Positions 25,566 through 31,982 of a DNA stretch of 31,982 nucleotides are shown one piece after another. The notes below the pieces were generated by a model that made no database searches, was not told the origin of the DNA, and was given only the letters and a program-made list of their open reading frames with translations. Position numbers and translations under genes: made by a program. Each line of letters begins with the position of its first letter. The stretch's first letter is position 1. Origin of the DNA: an uncultured Pseudomonadota bacterium (GTDB lineage: Bacteria; Myxococcota_A; UBA796; GCA-2862545); assembly GCA_937891875.1 (NCBI GenBank), contig CALATR010000151.1, forward strand, positions 1-31,982. The letters run 5' to 3'.

Positions 25566-26369
25566 CTACGGAGAGACGATGAACTGCCCGCCCGCGTACC
25601 AGTTGTAGGACCCGTTGCCGCTGCACACGGTGTCCAGGGCCTGGATCCGCAGGGTGTAGCGCTGCTGGTTCGTGCCCGCGCCCGCCACCGGGGGGAAGGT
25701 GATGGTGTCGGAGAACGCGATGTTGGCCCGCGTGCCCCCGGTGAACGAGTAGGTGCCGACCTCGGTGCCGTTGATCCGGATGGAGAAGTCGCGCTCGTCG
25801 TCCTCGCAGCCCGCCCGGGTGCCGTCGTACATGACGAAGGCGTAGGTGAGCGCGCCGATCTCGTCGAAGCCGACCTGCTCGTAGATCTGCTCGACGTAGG
25901 AGCCCTCCTGGTAGATCACGCCCGAGCCGCCGTAGCCGAGCGGCAGGGTCTCGGAGGTGGTGTACAGGGTCGAGCTGGCGGTCGGGAAGCTGATGTGGCC
26001 GTGCCCGACGTTGCCGTCCTCGCCGTTGCAGACGTAGTCCGTCGCCGTGATCTCCGGATCATCGAGGGTGCCGTTGCCGTTGTCGTCGGGTCCGCTGTGC
26101 ACGGCGATGCCGCCGGCGACGCAGTTGACGCCCGCGGGCTCGGCGTCGGTCCGGATCAACCAGGAGATGCCATCGTCCCCGTCGGTGCCGTTGGTCCCGT
26201 TCGTTCCGTTGGTGCCGTCGGTGCCGTCCTCCCCGTTGGCGATGGTGGCGGACGTGCCGTCAGGGCAGGACAGCGTGGCTGTGCCATCGCCGTTGTCAGC
26301 CACGGTGCAGGGCTCGGGAGTACAGGCCGCGGCCAGGGTCAAGGCGGACAGTGCGAGAAGTCGGTGCAT
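25566..26369 (-). CDS. Lipoprotein with collagen-like Gly-X-X repeat and calcium-loop domain (DUF7151-like)
   Basis: 267 residues with a lipoprotein signal (LLALSALTLAAAC, Cys16). After NGDGTATLSCPDGTSATI comes an eight-unit Gly-X-X run (residues 46-67, GTD/GTN units), then a domain with CVAGG and the acidic loop DDNGNGTLDDPE (95-106). That loop is a calcium-binding-type loop followed by DYVCNGEDG. This arrangement is common in myxobacterial surface lipoproteins annotated as DUF7151-like. The last 150 residues form a separate beta-domain with cysteines, ending in YNWYAGGQFIVSP. The start has AGGAGG 4-5 bases upstream. It probably projects from the outer membrane. Confidence 0.82.
   Translation of the reverse strand: MHRLLALSALTLAAACTPEPCTVADNGDGTATLSCPDGTSATIANGEDGTDGTNGTNGTNGTDGDDGISWLIRTDAEPAGVNCVAGGIAVHSGPDDNGNGTLDDPEITATDYVCNGEDGNVGHGHISFPTASSTLYTTSETLPLGYGGSGVIYQEGSYVEQIYEQVGFDEIGALTYAFVMYDGTRAGCEDDERDFSIRINGTEVGTYSFTGGTRANIAFSDTITFPPVAGAGTNQQRYTLRIQALDTVCSGNGSYNWYAGGQFIVSP
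26169..26234 (-). repeat. Collagen-like Gly-X-X coding repeat
   Basis: Eight consecutive Gly-X-X triplets, mostly GTN and GTD, are encoded by near-identical 9-base units on the minus strand. Such tracts form triple helices or rigid spacers and can vary in copy number. Confidence 0.8.
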
Positions 26370-26385
26370 GTTCCCTCCTGGCCGG

Positions 26386-26391
26386 AGGCTA
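26386..26391 (-). promoter_or_regulatory. Candidate -10 box TAGCCT for the collagen-like lipoprotein
   Basis: The minus strand reads GG-TAGCCT-C. The expected transcription start falls only about 10 bases before the ATG, leaving just room for the AGGAGG ribosome site. Confidence 0.35.
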
Positions 26392-26420
26392 CCCCCCCAC
26401 CGACCGACCGCCCACCCTGC

Positions 26421-26426
26421 TAGGAT
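26421..26426 (+). promoter_or_regulatory. Candidate -10 box TAGGAT (GCTAGGATG) before the 26467 gene
   Basis: It has the same GCTAGNNTG context as upstream of the genes at 2928, 3082 and 29964. An ATG overlaps the box at 26425, so the used start is more likely the downstream ATG at 26467. Confidence 0.45.
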
Positions 26427-26466
26427 GCGCTACCCGTCGCGATTCCTCCGCGACTCCGAGGTGCCC

Positions 26467-28716
26467 ATGCGAAGCCGCCGTCGCCGCGGTCCTCCCGATG
26501 GGGGACCCCAGCCCGCGAGCCCGTCCCAAAAGCCCGCATCCATCGCCCAGCCTCGCGGAAACGCCGCGGCGCCGGTCGAGGGTGTGGCCGGCGCCGAGCA
26601 GGAGTCCGGCTCCATGCTGGACTCGGTCAGCGACTGGCTCGGCCGCCGCTGGGAGGACGTGTCCGATCTCGGAACCGCGGCGTCCGTCGCCTGGGATGCG
26701 CGCACCCTGCTCCGCGAGGAGGACGGGCAGCGCCGGGCCACGGTCAACGCCAAGGACGCCAGCGAGGCCCTGCAGAACTACGGCGGCCAGGTGGGGCTGA
26801 ACGAGGGCGGACGGCAGATGCTCTCGGGCGTGGCGTTCGCCGACGACGAGCAGGCACTGGACATCCTCGTCGACCACAACACCGAGTCCGCCGCCATCGC
26901 CGCCGAGGATCTGCAGCTCGCGAGCGTCGAGCAGGGCAACTTCCGCGTCGGCGCCACCCGGCTCACCGGCATGTCCGCGGGGGGCAACTTCCTGTCTGAC
27001 GGCGACAAGGTCGAGATCTTCGCCAAGGCCGACTCGGTCGACGCGAGCGAGCTGCACCTGCAGACCCCGGCGGGTCCGGTGACCGCGGGCCGGCTCGAGC
27101 TCTCGGGCTTCCTGACCGAGGCGAGCTACGCCCGCGACAAACAGGCGTTGGACGCGGGATCTGCCACGACCGGACGCTTCCGGGTCGACTCGGCCACGGT
27201 GAGCGATGTCGACCTGATGGGCGTCGGCGCCGAGAGCTTCTCCGCCGATGCGCTGTCCGGCCAGATCGACGTGGACGGCGCCACCGCCGGGCTCGACGCG
27301 AAGTCCATGTCCGCGAGCGGGGTGAGCTCCGATCTGCTCGGCGGCACCCGGGTCGAAGACGCCAGCCTCACCGGTCTGTCGATGCGCTCGGAGTTCGCCG
27401 ACCCCGACGCGATGATCGGCGAGGTCCGCGCCGAGGCCGCCGAGCTCGCCCAGGTCCTCACCCCCCACGGCACCGTCGCCAAGGTCAGCGGCGCTGGCCT
27501 GAGCCTGCGCCAGGGCCCGGACGGCCTCGACGCGGAGGCGACCCGGGTCGGACTCATCGGCTCCAAGGCGGGCGATCTGTCCGCCGCCGGCCTGGCCATC
27601 GACGAGGGCAAGGTGCACAGCGACGCCAGCGGCACCACCGCCACCGCGGGCCACGTGCGCGCCGACGAGGCCCACCTGGGCGCCCACGACGTGAAGCTGG
27701 CCCAGCTCTCCGGCTTCCAGCTCGACCACGACCAGGACGGCACCCGGGGCAAGATGGTGCGCGGTCGCCTCCGAGGGGTGCACGTCGACGGGGGCAGCGC
27801 CGGGCAGGCGGACATCGGCGAGGTCGACACCTGGGGTGGGCGCTTCGCCGCGAGCGAGGACGGCGTGCAGGCGTCCGCGGACCGCGCGTCGGTGAGCGAC
27901 ACCCGCTTCCGGGTCGACCCCAGCCAGGCCGGCGACGCGGGAGAAGGGCGCTTTGACCTGGCTCGTTCCATCCAGAGCGGCAGTCGCCTGGTAGACGACG
28001 TGGACGCGAAGCTCTCGGCCGACCTCAACCCCGGACGCTACGGCCCGGCCACCGTGCGCAAGGACACCCGCGTCGGCGCCAACCTGTACGTGCGCGACGG
28101 GCAGGTGGCCCCGGGGAGCCGGGTCGACTTCAGCCGCGACCTGCAGACGCCCTTCGCCACCGACGTGGGCGGCGCCTCGGTCGGCCGCAACGGCAAGCTC
28201 GAGGTCGACGTGGGCGTGCCCGTCCTGGGGCCGCTCTTCGGCCTCGAGGTGGGCGTGAACGCGACCGAGAAGGTCAACGAGGCCCTCGGACGCACCGGCA
28301 ACCGGGTGCCTGGCGTGGCCGAGCTCGGCGACTGGGCGGCGAGCCAGGTGCGCGGCGGGGGCGGCGGGGGCGGCGGGGGCGGCGGGGGCGGCGGGCCCTC
28401 CCCCATCGATCTCGACAGCGTGCGCACCAGCGCCAACGTGCGCATGGGCGGCGGCGAGCTGGACACCGGCGTCGCCCAGGCCGACCTCGCCCCAGGCAAC
28501 CTGGCCTCGGTGCAGACCCAGGGACTCGAGCAGGTGGTCGCACAGTTCTCCAGGTTCCTGGCGAACAGTCTCACGGTCGACCTCGGAGGCGCGAGCGGCA
28601 GCACCGCAGAGGCCTCCGCGACCGACGCCCGGATCGCCATCGGCGAGGCCGGCGACGGCATCATGACCGGCACGGTCGGCAAGGTCGACGTGAAGGACGT
28701 CAAGGTCCAGGGCTGA
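26467..28716 (+). CDS. Repetitive beta-solenoid-like protein with 14-glycine run
   Basis: 749 residues from the ATG at 26467, chosen because GAGGTG stands 4-5 bases upstream and a candidate -10 box overlaps the earlier in-frame ATG at 26425. The N-terminus is strongly basic then Pro/Ser-rich (MRSRRRRGPPDGGPQPASPS), not a normal signal peptide. Residues ~100-520 consist of irregular repeats of about 20 residues alternating Val/Leu strands with Asp/Ser/Gly turns (for example RFRVDSATVSDVDLMGVGAE, ARVDEAHLGAHDVKL-type), suggesting a beta-solenoid or AsmA-like fold. After VNATEKVNEALGRTGNRVPG come 14 glycines (630-643), then a C-terminal domain ending in GKVDVKDVKVQG. The family is unknown. Its terminus lies 9 bases from the convergent propeller gene. 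Confidence 0.75.
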   Translation: MRSRRRRGPPDGGPQPASPSQKPASIAQPRGNAAAPVEGVAGAEQESGSMLDSVSDWLGRRWEDVSDLGTAASVAWDARTLLREEDGQRRATVNAKDASEALQNYGGQVGLNEGGRQMLSGVAFADDEQALDILVDHNTESAAIAAEDLQLASVEQGNFRVGATRLTGMSAGGNFLSDGDKVEIFAKADSVDASELHLQTPAGPVTAGRLELSGFLTEASYARDKQALDAGSATTGRFRVDSATVSDVDLMGVGAESFSADALSGQIDVDGATAGLDAKSMSASGVSSDLLGGTRVEDASLTGLSMRSEFADPDAMIGEVRAEAAELAQVLTPHGTVAKVSGAGLSLRQGPDGLDAEATRVGLIGSKAGDLSAAGLAIDEGKVHSDASGTTATAGHVRADEAHLGAHDVKLAQLSGFQLDHDQDGTRGKMVRGRLRGVHVDGGSAGQADIGEVDTWGGRFAASEDGVQASADRASVSDTRFRVDPSQAGDAGEGRFDLARSIQSGSRLVDDVDAKLSADLNPGRYGPATVRKDTRVGANLYVRDGQVAPGSRVDFSRDLQTPFATDVGGASVGRNGKLEVDVGVPVLGPLFGLEVGVNATEKVNEALGRTGNRVPGVAELGDWAASQVRGGGGGGGGGGGGGGPSPIDLDSVRTSANVRMGGGELDTGVAQADLAPGNLASVQTQGLEQVVAQFSRFLANSLTVDLGGASGSTAEASATDARIAIGEAGDGIMTGTVGKVDVKDVKVQG
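28354..28395 (+). repeat. Poly-glycine coding repeat, unit GGCGGGGGC
   Basis: Fourteen glycine codons are made from about 4.7 copies of a 9-base unit. It is a long pure-GC direct repeat prone to slippage. Whole-unit changes keep the frame; single-base slips in the G runs would break it. Confidence 0.9.
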
Positions 28717-28725
28717 GGCGGAGGA

Positions 28726-29898
28726 TCAGGGGTCTCCTCGGCCCAGCTCGCCGAGCGCGATCTCGGCGACGGTGTACGCGTCCGTGATGACGACGATCTC
28801 GTCCCGGCCGGTGAAGCAGGCGGTGCCGTACTTGGCCATGCCCAACACCGGCAGGTGGCCTCGAGCCACGATGGCGCGCAGCTGGTACGGATCCTCGCTC
28901 GCCCGGTGCACGTCCCGCACGGTGATCCGCCCGCCGTCCGCTTCCACGAGCACCCGCCCGTCGTCGCGCACGACCGCGCGGGTGGACTCCGAGATCCGCT
29001 CCTGGCCTCCGTCAGCAAGGCGGAACAGCCCGTGGGACGGGTAGCAGAACCCACTGACGAACACGGTGCCGTCCTCCAGCACCTGCACGGACGTCACCGA
29101 CTTGAAATCGGCGGGCAAGCACTCTTCTGACCCGCTGTCGCGGTCGATGCGGCGCATGCCGGCGTCGGTGGCGATGGCGACGAAGCGTCCGTCCGCGCTG
29201 ATCGCCGCGGCGGGCTCGACGGGTCCGTAGTCACCGGTCATCGCCGTCGTCTCCCACGCGTCGATCACCTCACCGCCGGGCCCGAACAGGCACGCGCCGG
29301 GGCCGCCCGGTCCGAGCAGATGCCCGTCCCTCGTCGACGACGCCCCTCGGACGCAGGAGCCACCGGGGACGCGGGAGATCTGCCGGAAGCGGACGGTGTC
29401 GTCGGCGCACTCGGCCAGGAGCACGCTCCGGTGCTCGACCAGCACGCCGTCCACCTTCGACGCCTCGGGCAGCACCAGCCAGACCGCACCGTCGGGGCCG
29501 CGGACCGCCCGGGGCGAGGAGCCGCTGAACGCGGGCAGCGGCACCCGGAGCGTCTCGGTCGTGCCCGGTGTGATGCGGTGCACCGTGTGCTCGACGTCGC
29601 CGACCCAGACGGTACCGTCGGTCGCCACCGCGTGGGTGAGCCCGCCGTAGTAGCCGTCGGTCTGCATGCGAGCCATCCAGCGCACCGGGCCCTCCTGGGG
29701 CGCGCGGAGCACGTAGCCCTCGCTGTTGAGGAGGAACCGGAGCGCGGCATCGTGCGCCTGCCCCGGATTGCCCTTCTTGAACGTCTTCTTTCGCGCCTTG
29801 CCATCTGCGCTGGTGTGCTGCACCACAAAGGCGGGCTGCCCCTCCTTGCGCGCCATCGTGGCGGTTCGTGCCGGGTCATCGCGGTGGGTGAAGATCAT
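28726..29898 (-). CDS. Beta-propeller-like protein of unknown function
   Basis: 390 residues, no signal peptide. The first 65 residues (FVVQHTSADGKARKKTFKKG ... LNSEGYVLR) form a small basic module, weakly WGR-like in layout. Then come about seven blades marked by DG-x-V/I-x-V: DGTVWVGDVEHTVHRI, DGAVWLVLPEASKV, DGHLLGPGG, DGRFVAIATDAGMRRID, DGTVFVSGFCYPSHGL, DGRVLVEADGGRITV and RDEIVVITDAYTVAEI. This count fits a seven-bladed propeller of NHL/SMP-30-like type, usually a binding scaffold. GGGAG stands about 5 bases before the ATG at 29898; a second in-frame ATG is 14 codons later. It is divergent from the kinase gene 65 bases away. Confidence 0.78.
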   Translation of the reverse strand: MIFTHRDDPARTATMARKEGQPAFVVQHTSADGKARKKTFKKGNPGQAHDAALRFLLNSEGYVLRAPQEGPVRWMARMQTDGYYGGLTHAVATDGTVWVGDVEHTVHRITPGTTETLRVPLPAFSGSSPRAVRGPDGAVWLVLPEASKVDGVLVEHRSVLLAECADDTVRFRQISRVPGGSCVRGASSTRDGHLLGPGGPGACLFGPGGEVIDAWETTAMTGDYGPVEPAAAISADGRFVAIATDAGMRRIDRDSGSEECLPADFKSVTSVQVLEDGTVFVSGFCYPSHGLFRLADGGQERISESTRAVVRDDGRVLVEADGGRITVRDVHRASEDPYQLRAIVARGHLPVLGMAKYGTACFTGRDEIVVITDAYTVAEIALGELGRGDP

Positions 29899-29951
29899 GG
29901 TGCTCCCGTGACGTCCGGCGGGCCTGCCGGGCTCGGCGTTGGCCGGCGCGC

Positions 29952-29957
29952 TAGCCT
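29952..29957 (+). promoter_or_regulatory. Candidate -10 box TAGCCT (GCTAGCCTG), leaderless kinase promoter
   Basis: The box ends six bases before the kinase ATG, so transcription would begin at or next to the ATG. No ribosome site exists between them (GGCCCC only), which fits a leaderless mRNA. Confidence 0.45.
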
Positions 29958-29963
29958 GGCCCC

Positions 29964-31982
29964 ATGTCCAGCACCTGGGACCCCGATCTCACACTACCGC
30001 TGGCCGAGCCCGTCGAGGCCGCGGATGCCCTGGTCGCCCACCGCTACGAGATCGGCGAGCTGGTCGGGCGCGGCGGCTCCGGGCAGGTCCACCGGGCGTA
30101 CGATCGCCGGACCCAGCGCCACGTCGCCATCAAGTTCGTCGTGCGACTCGGCGCCGCCGCCGAGCGCCAGGTCCGCCGCGAGCTGACCGCCCTGCGCCTG
30201 CTCGATCTGCCCGGCGTCGTGCCCCTTCTCGACAGCGGCCGCGACCGGGACCAGGTCTTCCTGGTCATGCCCCTGCTCGGCGGCGGGGCCTTCGATGCCC
30301 TGGCCAGCCCGGCCGGCTTCTCCGCGTGGAGGGAGGAGGCCCTGGCCGTGCTCGAGACCCTGGCTGGGGTGCACTTCGCCGGGGTCGTGCACCGCGACCT
30401 CAAGCCCAACAACATCCTGCTCGGCGAGGCCGGGCGGCCGTTCATCACCGACTTCGGCCTGGCGGTCGGCGCCAGCGTCGATCGGTCCACCAGCGGGATC
30501 ATCGAGGGCACGCCCCGCTACATGGCCCCCGAGCAGCGCGCCGGCGAGCCGGGGGACGAGCGCAGCGATCTCTTCGCACTGGGCGTCATGTTCGACGAGG
30601 TGCTCGGCGAGGCCCCCGCCCCGGCCCACGTCCGCGACCTGTTCGCCGCCATGCGCGCCGCCGATCCTGGCGATCGCCCCCAGAGCGTGCTCGAGGTCCT
30701 CGACGCCCTCGGCGGCGCGCCCGACGCCCTGCTGGTCGGCCGGGCCGCGGCCCTCCCCGATCCCGCGAAGCTCCGCGATCTCCGCACGCTCTTCGCCGAG
30801 GGCCCCCACACCTTCCAGCACATCGCCACGGACGCGGCGGCGCTGCTCCACAGGCGCACCTCCGGTCGCCGCGATGCCGTCACCGCCGAGATCGCACGCT
30901 GGGTCCGCACCGGCCACTGCCACTGGCGCGGGGACGTGCTGCACCTGACCCGCCCCGCCCTCGACCACCTGCTCCGGGAGGCCAGCGGCGCGCGCTCGGA
31001 CCTCGCCGCCGCCACCCGGGCCGGGGCCCCCGACGCCCGCGACGCCGTGCTGGACCACGCCCGGGACCTGCACCAGCGCGGCGCGTCCGGACTCGCCCTC
31101 GCGGTCGCCTCCCTCATCGCCGCGACCGGCGAGGATGCCGTCAGCGACACCCTGGTCGACATCGCGCTCTCCCTGCAGCAGCCCGACCACCTCGACCACG
31201 CCCGCTACCTGGCCCAGCGCTTCGCCTGGCCCCGAGCCCACGCCCTGCTGGCCGCCGCCCACGAGGGTCTGTTCGTCGACGCTGGGCGCGGCCTCGAGAC
31301 CCTGGCCGAGCTGTCCGGGCTGCCGCCTGTCCTCGAGGGCTGGCGGATCAGCCTCGCGGTGTACCTCGCGGTCCGCCTGGGTGGAGACTCCGTACAGGAC
31401 TGGCTGCACCGCGCCGACGCGTGGGCCGCCGACGATCCCGCGCGCCTCGGTCGGGTGTACGGCCTGCGCGCCCGCCTCGCCTACGCCCGCGGGGACTACG
31501 CCGACGCGCTCGCGCTCGAACAACGCGGCCTCGACGCTGCGACGACCCCGTTCCAGCGCCTCGCCCGGGCCACCAACGCCGCGTCCGCGGCCCTTGGCGT
31601 GCCCGACCTCGACGTCGCCGAGACCCTCGCCACCGAGGCGCTGAACCTCGCCCGCGAGCTCCGTCACGCCCCCGGCGAGGCCCGCGCGACCTGGCTCCTG
31701 CGGTCCATCCTGACCCGTCGCCGCGACCCGACCCCCGCCGATCCCGCACTCGTCGAGGCCGCCGCCGAGGTGAGCCCCGGGATCGCCGCCCAGCTGGCCC
31801 TGGTCGAGGCTGCCCGCGCCTGGCGCCAGGGCGACCGGGCCGTCGGCCGCGCCCTGGCCTCACGCTCCGAAGCCGGCTTCGAAGCGGCCTCCTTCGCCGA
31901 CGGGCTCGCGCTCGCCCGGGCGCTCGGCATGGCCTGCGGGGCCCCCCGGAGCGCCCTCGACCTGTCCCGCTGCAAGCCCCTC
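29964..31982 (+). CDS. Serine/threonine protein kinase with long helical-repeat C-terminus (3' end outside window)
   Basis: Eukaryotic-type (Pkn) kinase, open to the window end (673 codons seen). All key residues are present: glycine loop GRGGSGQVH (35-43), ATP-binding Lys57 in VAIK, Glu73, catalytic loop HRDLKPNN with Asp145, Lys147 and Asn150, DFG at 163-165, and an activation segment ending GTPRYMAPE. It should be active. The kinase domain is compact (to about residue 240). After it, roughly 430 residues are Ala/Leu-rich helices with TPR-like units (for example GRVYGLRARLAYARGDYADA and ALALEQRGLDAA), giving a protein-interaction tail. No membrane segment is seen in the part present. Such kinase-TPR fusions are typical of Myxococcota. 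A -10-like box directly abuts the ATG. Confidence 0.95.
   Translation, partial: MSSTWDPDLTLPLAEPVEAADALVAHRYEIGELVGRGGSGQVHRAYDRRTQRHVAIKFVVRLGAAAERQVRRELTALRLLDLPGVVPLLDSGRDRDQVFLVMPLLGGGAFDALASPAGFSAWREEALAVLETLAGVHFAGVVHRDLKPNNILLGEAGRPFITDFGLAVGASVDRSTSGIIEGTPRYMAPEQRAGEPGDERSDLFALGVMFDEVLGEAPAPAHVRDLFAAMRAADPGDRPQSVLEVLDALGGAPDALLVGRAAALPDPAKLRDLRTLFAEGPHTFQHIATDAAALLHRRTSGRRDAVTAEIARWVRTGHCHWRGDVLHLTRPALDHLLREASGARSDLAAATRAGAPDARDAVLDHARDLHQRGASGLALAVASLIAATGEDAVSDTLVDIALSLQQPDHLDHARYLAQRFAWPRAHALLAAAHEGLFVDAGRGLETLAELSGLPPVLEGWRISLAVYLAVRLGGDSVQDWLHRADAWAADDPARLGRVYGLRARLAYARGDYADALALEQRGLDAATTPFQRLARATNAASAALGVPDLDVAETLATEALNLARELRHAPGEARATWLLRSILTRRRDPTPADPALVEAAAEVSPGIAAQLALVEAARAWRQGDRAVGRALASRSEAGFEAASFADGLALARALGMACGAPRSALDLSRCKPL

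Noticed and set aside
26169..26234. CRISPR-like direct repeats
   Set aside because: The 9-base units are a coding Gly-X-X tract, without spacers of CRISPR size or nearby cas genes.
25995..26424. Plus-strand frames over the collagen-like lipoprotein, including an extension of the 26467 gene back to 26047
   Set aside because: They only mirror the Gly-X-X repeat region of a well-supported minus-strand lipoprotein. The 26467 start has its own ribosome site and promoter-like box.
3082..31982. A contractile injection system or type VI secretion locus
   Set aside because: Effector-like and fibre-like proteins are suggestive, but no sheath, tube, spike, baseplate or ATPase gene can be recognised in the window.
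1..31982. Insertion sequences, tRNA/rRNA genes, prophage attachment sites
   Set aside because: No transposase, integrase, tRNA cloverleaf or rRNA-like stretch was noticed, and base composition is uniform from end to end.

Overview
The window is a very GC-rich bacterial chromosome segment with almost no AT-rich DNA. Nearly every third codon position is G or C, so long open frames appear on the wrong strand throughout. Several things point to Myxococcota (Polyangia, Nannocystia or Sandaracinus-like): many small lipoproteins of unknown function, a collagen-like/calcium-loop lipoprotein of a kind common in that phylum, a Ser/Thr kinase fused to a long helical tail, and very large orphan proteins. 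This assignment is an inference from gene content; no rRNA or housekeeping marker is present.

Layout. 1-805: the start of a catalase-peroxidase gene (katG, minus strand, cut by the window edge) diverges from a small ArsR-family regulator. 802-2928: a minus-strand pair, a lipoprotein followed by an FAD-linked oxidase. 3082-7871: a plus-strand four-gene run, namely a putative effector-like protein, a Cys/His-rich partner overlapping it by 4 bp, and two polytopic membrane proteins overlapping each other by 4 bp. 8070-23256: the main feature, a tightly packed four-gene plus-strand operon of unusually large proteins without signal peptides (454, 2510, 991 and 1097 residues). They contain lectin/propeller-like blades, an internal OmpA-like domain, a long beta-rich region that looks DUF6603-like, fibronectin-like repeats and a phospholipase-D-like domain that has lost its catalytic His and Lys. 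23349-26369: three lipoproteins, two of them convergent divergent paralogues. 26467-28716: a 749-residue repetitive protein with a 14-glycine run. 28726-29898: a beta-propeller-like protein on the minus strand. 29964-31982: a Ser/Thr protein kinase running off the window end.

How it may fit together. The four-gene giant operon looks like one co-produced assembly or a set of co-exported proteins. The domain types are binding and structural, and the one enzyme-like domain appears dead. The 3082-7871 run resembles an effector with an accessory partner plus membrane proteins. No sheath, tube, baseplate, secretion ATPase or transposase gene is visible, so a link to a contractile injection system or other export machine cannot be shown here.

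A recurrent promoter-like element, GCTAGNNTG (a TAGNNT -10 box), lies upstream of four transcription units, with three looser variants upstream of three more. For the kinase it sits so close to the ATG that the mRNA is probably leaderless. Functional names for most genes rest on motif reading by eye and should be treated as such.
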